Source: Deltaproteobacteria bacterium (GTDB lineage Bacteria > Desulfobacterota > Desulfarculia > Adiutricales > Adiutricaceae). Taken from it: a DNA stretch of 10,991 nt. Under the pieces are notes generated by a model, which saw only the letters and a list, made by a program, of their open reading frames with translations, was not told the origin of the DNA and ran no database searches. The first letter of the stretch is position 1. Every line of letters starts with the position of its first letter. The position numbers and the translations under genes were made by a program. Shown one piece after another: positions 6,512-10,991 of the stretch. The stretch lies in NCBI GenBank assembly GCA_031278795.1, contig JAITJT010000218.1:1-10991 (forward strand). The letters are read 5' to 3'.

Positions 6512-7378
6512 TTAATTCTTGGCTTTTCCATTCTGCAAGTCAATCGCCTTCATGAGGTTTTTGATTAGGAGCATGACGGTGAGCGACCCCACCCCGCCCG
6601 GGACCGGGGTGAGGAAGGATACCACCTCGCTAGCCTCTTTCTCCACGTCACCCGTGAGTTTACCGTCCGGAAGGACGCTTATGCCCGCGTCTATCACAAT
6701 TTGGCCTTCATGGAGCATGTCGGCCTTCACGAGTCCGGCCTGGCCGGTGGCGGCCACCACAATGTCCGAGTTACTCAAGACCTCCTTGAGGTCCTTGGTC
6801 TTGGAGTGGCACACGGTGACGGTGGCGCTTCTTTTGATGAGGAGGACAGTCAAGGGGAGTCCCACGGTCTCCCCCCGGCCGATGATGGCCACGTTTTTGC
6901 CCTTCACATCCACGCTGGTGCTGTCGATCAAGGTGAGGCAGGACAAGGGGGTCACCGGAAGGAGGGCCTTGTCCAGTTTTCCCATCAAGAGGAGCCCCCG
7001 GTTGACCGGGGTTATGCCGTCCACGTCCTTGGTGGGAAGTATGGCCGAGCTCACCTTGTAGGCGTCCAAATGCTTGGGCAAAGGAAGCTCCAGCATGATT
7101 CCATGAATGGAGGGGTCCTCGTTTAAGGTGAGTATGGCGTCTATGATGTTCTCCTGGGGGATGTCCTGGTCGTAGACGTTGAGGGAGAAATTTATGCCCA
7201 GCGATTCGCAGGTCTTCTCCTTGGATAGGGCGTAGGCCTTGGAGGGGCCGTCCCATCCGGCTATCACCGTGGCGAGCATGGGCTGTGTGCCGCTCGCCTT
7301 GAGTTTACCCACCTCGGCGAGCACCTCTTCTTTAAACTTTGAAACGATTTCCTTGCTGGCTAGTATCTGGGCTGTCAT
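6512..7378 (-). CDS. folD: Methylene-THF dehydrogenase (FolD family)
   Basis: Cytoplasmic enzyme (288 aa) that reduces methenyl-THF to methylene-THF with NAD(P)H. An AAGGGAG ribosome-binding site lies just before the ATG. The catalytic Tyr and Lys are present (Y49 and K53 in AYALSKEK), as are D120 in KDVDGITPVN for folate binding and the nucleotide site GRGETVG (167-173) with CHSKT (190-194). Two departures stand out. The usual VQLPLP reads LELPLP, so E97 replaces the Gln (Q100 in the human enzyme) needed for cyclohydrolase activity. The PGGVGPMT signature reads PGGVGSLT (260-267), with Pro replaced by S265. Together with fchA next door, this suggests a dehydrogenase-only enzyme. I infer the cofactor only as NAD or NADP; R168 and S192 are compatible with NADP. 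Confidence 0.93.
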   Translation of the reverse strand: MTAQILASKEIVSKFKEEVLAEVGKLKASGTQPMLATVIAGWDGPSKAYALSKEKTCESLGINFSLNVYDQDIPQENIIDAILTLNEDPSIHGIMLELPLPKHLDAYKVSSAILPTKDVDGITPVNRGLLLMGKLDKALLPVTPLSCLTLIDSTSVDVKGKNVAIIGRGETVGLPLTVLLIKRSATVTVCHSKTKDLKEVLSNSDIVVAATGQAGLVKADMLHEGQIVIDAGISVLPDGKLTGDVEKEASEVVSFLTPVPGGVGSLTVMLLIKNLMKAIDLQNGKAKN

Positions 7379-7471
7379 GCTCTCTCCCTTAATAGGCTAG
7401 GCCTAGTCTTTGAGTTTATTGATGTGTGATTTATAGAAATATTAGCTGTTTTTGTAAAAAACGCTAAAATC

Positions 7472-7523
7472 GCCTATATAGGCTTATAATTATGAAGACA
7501 CTAAACTTGGTATATATAGGCTT
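7472..7523. repeat. Palindrome and direct repeats upstream of folD
   Basis: The 177-base gap between the DUF2284 gene and folD holds TATATAGGCTT twice (7475-7485 and 7513-7523, 38 bases apart). The first lies in the perfect 12-bp palindrome GCCTATATAGGC (7472-7483). A third ATAGGCT is at 7392-7398, merging into the palindrome CTAGGCCTAG (7397-7406) beside the folD ribosome-binding site. The pattern could be a regulator-binding array or an RNA structure; AT-rich chance similarity is possible. Confidence 0.4.
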
Positions 7524-7538
7524 GTGTATAAAAGACAA
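7511..7538 (-). promoter_or_regulatory. Possible internal promoter for folD-fchA
   Basis: On the minus strand TTGTCT (7533-7538) and TATATA (7511-7516) lie 16 bases apart in the gap upstream of folD. The match is moderate and the region is AT-rich. The -10 overlaps one of the TATATAGGCTT repeats. It would allow folD-fchA to be transcribed separately from fhs. Confidence 0.3.
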
Positions 7539-7555
7539 AAAGATATTTAAAAAAA

Positions 7556-8113
7556 CTAAGGGTTGTATACGAACAAGCCGAAAAAGGACATCTTGTCCGG
7601 GTCGCCCCCTAGGGAGAGTCCGCACTCCTTGGTGAGCTCACCTACGTCCACGCAGGCGCACTCCAAGGATCTAACCCTCTTCTGGGGGTACCTGCAGGGC
7701 TCATCCGTCTTGAAGGCGCAGTCCTTGCAGTATTTGCAGGGTCCGTAGCCGAAGACCGTACCGTTTCCTATCTTTGGGATAATCTCATCCACAATGGCAA
7801 AACACACGCGGTTTAAATCATTGGCCACCTTCATCATGGACTTCCAGTCCACGGTGAAGCGTAAGGGGCCTGAGACCTCAAAGAGGACGCCAGAGGAGTA
7901 GCCAAGGATCTCCTTGGCTATCTCCTCGGCGGTTCCTCCGTTGGGTGGACATGTCCAGGATTTCCCGTAGTTGCCGCAGAGGTTCTGCACGCAGAACTTG
8001 CGGTACTCGCTATTGAACTTGATAGCGTCCGTATAGATGCCACAAAGGGCTGAGACACCTAGGGCCTCTATGTCTTTGAGGATGTAGTCGTCTTTTATCA
8101 AGAGGATTTCCAT
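7556..8113 (-). CDS. Predicted metal-binding protein, DUF2284 family
   Basis: Cytoplasmic protein of 185 aa, with a GAGGTG ribosome-binding site 6 bases before the ATG. Twelve cysteines are visible. The N-terminal part has CVQNLCGNYGKSWTCPPNGG (41-60), the family hallmark. The C-terminal part has GPCKYCKDC (125-132), then C140 and CAC (152-154): a cysteine cluster suited to an iron-sulfur cluster or other metal. No transmembrane or signal segment is seen. The biochemical function of the family is not established. I recall relatives near corrinoid and methyl-transfer genes in anaerobes, which would fit its place between the formate channel and folD, but this is inference. A redox, metal-carrier or corrinoid-related role is possible. 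Confidence 0.8.
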   Translation of the reverse strand: MEILLIKDDYILKDIEALGVSALCGIYTDAIKFNSEYRKFCVQNLCGNYGKSWTCPPNGGTAEEIAKEILGYSSGVLFEVSGPLRFTVDWKSMMKVANDLNRVCFAIVDEIIPKIGNGTVFGYGPCKYCKDCAFKTDEPCRYPQKRVRSLECACVDVGELTKECGLSLGGDPDKMSFFGLFVYNP

Positions 8114-8201
8114 TAGTCACCTCGGATTTAAGGAAGCCAATGTCCATTTTTAGCGCTTGAGAATCACTTACAATTGCCAAGAAATGCCTCTAGCTTAAGG
8201 A

Positions 8202-9032
8202 TTAGGCGCTCTTTTCCACTTTCTTGGGTCGCGTCCAAAGGTAGGGAAGGGCCACGAAAAATGCGCCTCCCACGATGTTACCCAAGGTAACCGGTATCAA
8301 GTTCTTAATGAGAAAGCTTCCCCAGCTGGCGCTCAAGGTGATGCCGCTTTCTATCACCTCTTGGCTGCTACCTAAAAATAAGCCCAAAGGGATAAAGAAC
8401 ATGTTGGCCACACTGTGCTCCATGCCTAAGGCCACGAAGGCGGTGATGGGCGGCCACATCAATATGGCCTTGGACACACCGTCATCAGAGCTTAGGCTCA
8501 TGAAGATGGCGAGGCAGACTAGCCAGTTGCAGACTATGCCGCGCACGAAGGCCGTTAAAAAGGGAAGGGCGCATTTGCCGTTTGCCAGGTTTACGGCGGT
8601 GGCGGCTAGGGGAAGGGTGCCGTCTGCGCCCTTGTCCAGAAGAACCTTGGACAGATAGATAAGAAAGGCCAAAAATATGGACCCAAGGAAGTTTCCCAAG
8701 TAGGAGATGGTGAGGTAGCGCCCGCAGGCGCTAGCTCGCCCACCTTCTGTGTAGGAGGCGCTCATGTACATGACGTCGCCCGTGAAAAGAGAGGCCCCGG
8801 CCATGAGCACCATGAGGAGTCCCACCGGAAACAAGAGGCCAAATAAGAGCTTGATGAGGTTTCCCATCTCCGGGTTTAGGTTACCTGTCACCCGTATGGA
8901 AAGGACCGCGCCGAATCCAATGTAGATTCCAGCGAGTAGGGCTAGGATAAAGTGCGCCCTAAAGCTCTGCTGGGACTTCGCGGTCCCAATGTTTATGACG
9001 GACTGGATTATTTCGCTTGAGTTCCTGGCCAT
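8202..9032 (-). CDS. Formate/nitrite channel (FNT family, FocA-like)
   Basis: Inner-membrane pentameric channel of 276 aa for formate and related monovalent anions. Six membrane segments are apparent. The family motifs are present: AGASLFTGDVM (78-88, first re-entrant loop), RGIVCNWLVCLA (164-175, with N169) and GMEHSVANMFFIPLG (203-217), with H206 at the position of the gating His (H209) of E. coli FocA. NLIPVTLGNIVGGA (244-257) is the usual last motif. The start follows the fhs stop by a single base (TAGGATG), so the two are surely co-translated. Linkage to fhs points to formate, not nitrite. The direction is not fixed by sequence: it may import formate for acetogenesis or release it. Nitrite or hydrosulfide channel roles are less likely. 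Confidence 0.9.
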   Translation of the reverse strand: MARNSSEIIQSVINIGTAKSQQSFRAHFILALLAGIYIGFGAVLSIRVTGNLNPEMGNLIKLLFGLLFPVGLLMVLMAGASLFTGDVMYMSASYTEGGRASACGRYLTISYLGNFLGSIFLAFLIYLSKVLLDKGADGTLPLAATAVNLANGKCALPFLTAFVRGIVCNWLVCLAIFMSLSSDDGVSKAILMWPPITAFVALGMEHSVANMFFIPLGLFLGSSQEVIESGITLSASWGSFLIKNLIPVTLGNIVGGAFFVALPYLWTRPKKVEKSA

Positions 9033-9033
9033 C

Positions 9034-10812
9034 CTAGAAGAGCCCGTTAATCTTTCCGCTCTTGGTGTCCACGTCTATGCGGCGGTAGGCTGGGTTGGAC
9101 GCCGTTCCCGGCATGAGGGAGATGTTCCCCACCACGGGCACCACGAACTCGGCACCGGCGTAGATGAGGGCGTCCCTCACGTAGAGCCTGAATCCCTTGG
9201 GCACGCCCTTGAGATTGGGGTCCCCGGAGAGGGAGAGATGGGTCTTCACCATGCAGAGCCCAAAGTTCTTGATCTTGTCATCGCTCTGGTAGAGCTTAAG
9301 CTTGGCTTCGGCTTCAGCCGAGTAGTCCACTCCGTCGGCCCCGTATATCTCTTTGGCCACCAGCTCGATTCTCTCCTTGAAGGGCATGGAGAGCGGGTAG
9401 AGCAGTTTGAAGTTGGTCTTCTCCTCACAGGCCTCTTTGACGGCGTGGGCTAGCTCTATGGCCCCTTCGCCTCCCTTTAGCCAGTGATCGGATACGGCCA
9501 CCCTGGCTCCCGCCTGCTCGCAGCCCTTCCTGATGGCCTCTATCTCCTCTTTGGTGTCGCTTACGAAAGAGTTTATGCAGACAACCGGGCTGATTCCGGA
9601 CTTCTTCACAATCTCCACGTGGTGTAAGAGATTCTCCATGCCTTTCTCCACCAAGGCTACGCTGGGCTTGGAGTACTCCTCCGGAAGGGGATTTCCGGGC
9701 TTGGGCACCGGGGCCCCTCCGTGGCACTTGAGCGCCCTCACGGTCGCCACCACCACCGCGGCGTTGGGTATCAAGCCGCTGTAGCGGCACTTGAGGTTCC
9801 AGAACTTCTCAAATCCAATGTCCGCCGCGAAGCCTGACTCGGTCACGTGGTAGTCCACCAGCTTCAAGGCCAGCCTATCCGCTATGATGGAGCTCTGGCC
9901 AATGGCTATGTTGGCGAAGGGTCCGGCGTGGACGAAGCAGGCCTGGCCCTCTATGGTCTGGAGGAGGTTGGGCTTCAAGGCCTCCACCATCCAGGCGGTC
10001 ATGGCGCCTCCCACCTCCAAGTCGTCCGCGGTTATGCTCCTCCCGCACTTGTCATAGGCCAAGACAATCTGCCCGATCCTCTTCCTTAGATCCGCGAGAT
10101 CGGTAGCAAGTGCCAGTATGGCCATGATTTCCGAGCTCACGGCAATCCCAAACTTGGACTGCATTAAAAATCCGTCGCTCTTTCCGCCCAGGCCAATTAT
10201 GATGTTCCTGAGGCACTGGGCCGCGAAGTCCATCACGAACCCGAACTCCACCCTGTTGGGGTCTATGTCCAGGCGCTTAAGGCCCCTGGACTTCAAGAAC
10301 TCGTCCGTGTTGTTCTGTTCGTGCTGCATGCGGGAGTTTAAGGCGACCATCCCTAGGTTATGGGCGTTCATGATGGCGTTGATGTCGCCTGTGAGCCCTA
10401 AGGAGAATGGCGTGAGCGGCAGGCACTGGCTCATGCCGCCTCCGGCGGCTGAGCCCTTGATGTTCATGGTGGGCCCGCCCGAGGGCTGGCGGATGGCCGC
10501 GGCCACTTTCAAGCCGATGCGTCCCATGCCCTGGACCAGTCCCAGGATGGTGGTGGACTTTCCCTCGCCTAAGGGCGTGGGTGTTATGGCTGTTACGTCT
10601 ATGTATTTCCCGTCCGGCTTGTCCTTTAGCCTCTCGAGGGCCAGGGCGTGATCGATTTTCGCCACGTAATGCCCGTAGGGCAGAATCTCTTCGTCAAGAA
10701 GTCCCAGGCCCTGGGCCAGGGTGGTGATTTTTGTGAGGAATGGTTCAGCGGCCGCGGCTATCTCGTAGTCTTTGGCGCCTTTGGCGGTATAGTCCTGCCA
10801 TTTGATGCTCAT
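9034..10812 (-). CDS. fhs: Formate-tetrahydrofolate ligase (10-formyl-THF synthetase)
   Basis: Cytoplasmic enzyme that uses ATP to join formate to tetrahydrofolate, the entry step of the methyl branch of the Wood-Ljungdahl pathway. AAGGGAGA sits 8 bases before the ATG. The P-loop is [11 protein letters not shown] (77-87), followed by [19 protein letters not shown], matching the substrate loop of the family, then [44 protein letters not shown] and the C-terminal [17 protein letters not shown] are all family-typical. At 592 aa it is longer than the roughly 560 aa of clostridial enzymes; the longer form and its [11 protein letters not shown] wording suggest the deltaproteobacterial branch. It is first in a five-gene C1 operon and has its own promoter. 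The reading frame is intact and I see no missing catalytic segment. Confidence 0.97.
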   Translation of the reverse strand: MSIKWQDYTAKGAKDYEIAAAAEPFLTKITTLAQGLGLLDEEILPYGHYVAKIDHALALERLKDKPDGKYIDVTAITPTPLGEGKSTTILGLVQGMGRIGLKVAAAIRQPSGGPTMNIKGSAAGGGMSQCLPLTPFSLGLTGDINAIMNAHNLGMVALNSRMQHEQNNTDEFLKSRGLKRLDIDPNRVEFGFVMDFAAQCLRNIIIGLGGKSDGFLMQSKFGIAVSSEIMAILALATDLADLRKRIGQIVLAYDKCGRSITADDLEVGGAMTAWMVEALKPNLLQTIEGQACFVHAGPFANIAIGQSSIIADRLALKLVDYHVTESGFAADIGFEKFWNLKCRYSGLIPNAAVVVATVRALKCHGGAPVPKPGNPLPEEYSKPSVALVEKGMENLLHHVEIVKKSGISPVVCINSFVSDTKEEIEAIRKGCEQAGARVAVSDHWLKGGEGAIELAHAVKEACEEKTNFKLLYPLSMPFKERIELVAKEIYGADGVDYSAEAEAKLKLYQSDDKIKNFGLCMVKTHLSLSGDPNLKGVPKGFRLYVRDALIYAGAEFVVPVVGNISLMPGTASNPAYRRIDVDTKSGKINGLF

Positions 10813-10878
10813 AGAGGTCTCTCCCTTTATTTTTGTATAATTTTTTATTTCTTATCTTAATCATCTTTGACTTGCGAC

Positions 10879-10907
10879 AGATTAGAAATTTACAAAGCCC
10901 GCGTCAA
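10879..10907 (-). promoter_or_regulatory. Sigma-70 promoter of the fhs operon
   Basis: On the minus strand TTGACG (10902-10907) and TAATCT (10879-10884) are separated by exactly 17 bases, matching 5 of 6 and 4 of 6 of the consensus hexamers. Transcription would begin near 10872, about 60 bases before the fhs ATG. Confidence 0.55.
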
Positions 10908-10929
10908 GCAAGTTAAAACGCATAAATGG

Positions 10930-10959
10930 CACAAACATTTAGATAATTTATGTTTTGTG
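10930..10959. repeat. Imperfect inverted repeat upstream of fhs promoter
   Basis: CACAAACAT (10930-10938) and ATGTTTTGTG (10950-10959) form an inverted repeat with one bulged base. It lies about 23 bases upstream of the predicted -35, where an activator site would be expected. No known operator is recognised. Confidence 0.3.
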
Positions 10960-10991
10960 AAATTGTTTGAATTTTTATCTCCAAAGTGCAC

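Noticed and set aside
7472..7523. CRISPR-like or tandem repeat array upstream of folD
   Set aside because: There are only two or three short imperfect copies with unequal spacing, and no cas genes are nearby.
10118..10651. 177-codon plus-strand frame opposite fhs
   Set aside because: It is a long antisense frame produced by the codon bias of fhs; the protein looks unlike any family.

Overview
The window looks like part of the chromosome of an anaerobic, formate-using bacterium with an acetogen-type C1 pathway. It carries a complete set for formate uptake and conversion to methylene-tetrahydrofolate: formate channel, formate-THF ligase, cyclohydrolase and dehydrogenase. It also carries an ammonium transporter/P-II pair behind what looks like a sigma-54 promoter. 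The long (592 aa) formate-THF ligase with its [11 protein letters not shown] segment resembles deltaproteobacterial forms. A homoacetogenic deltaproteobacterium, including termite-gut Adiutrix-like lineages, is a plausible source, but this is inference from memory and not proven here. Genes are GC-rich and intergenic DNA is strikingly AT-rich, as in a genome under AT pressure or losing genes.

Layout. 1-875 holds no intact gene; small GC-rich islands inside AT-rich DNA may be relics. 876-2804 is a plus-strand nitrogen operon: sigma-54-like promoter, amt, a P-II gene and a strong terminator. 2828-5401 is a minus-strand, translationally coupled pair: a PocR-domain protein with a LytS-type kinase fold, and an AraC-type response regulator, with a near-consensus promoter upstream. 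5215-5831 is an AT-rich gap with promoter-like sites and a GC-rich repeat/hairpin. 5832-10907 is a minus-strand C1 operon in the order fhs, formate channel, DUF2284 metal-binding protein, folD, fchA, with a good promoter upstream of fhs.

How the genes work together. The FNT channel admits or exports formate, Fhs activates it to 10-formyl-THF, FchA cyclises it to methenyl-THF and FolD reduces that to methylene-THF. FolD has Glu where bifunctional enzymes have a Gln important for cyclohydrolase activity, which fits a division of labour with FchA. Amt and its P-II partner handle ammonium uptake and its nitrogen-status control, but this P-II lacks the usual uridylylation tyrosine.

The most unusual feature is the sensor/regulator pair. 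The sensor lacks the phosphorylatable His and the ATP-binding N-box Asn, and the receiver has Glu in place of the phospho-acceptor Asp. Both sides of the phosphotransfer reaction appear lost, while the two genes remain intact and overlapping. This suggests a two-component system converted to phosphorylation-independent signalling.
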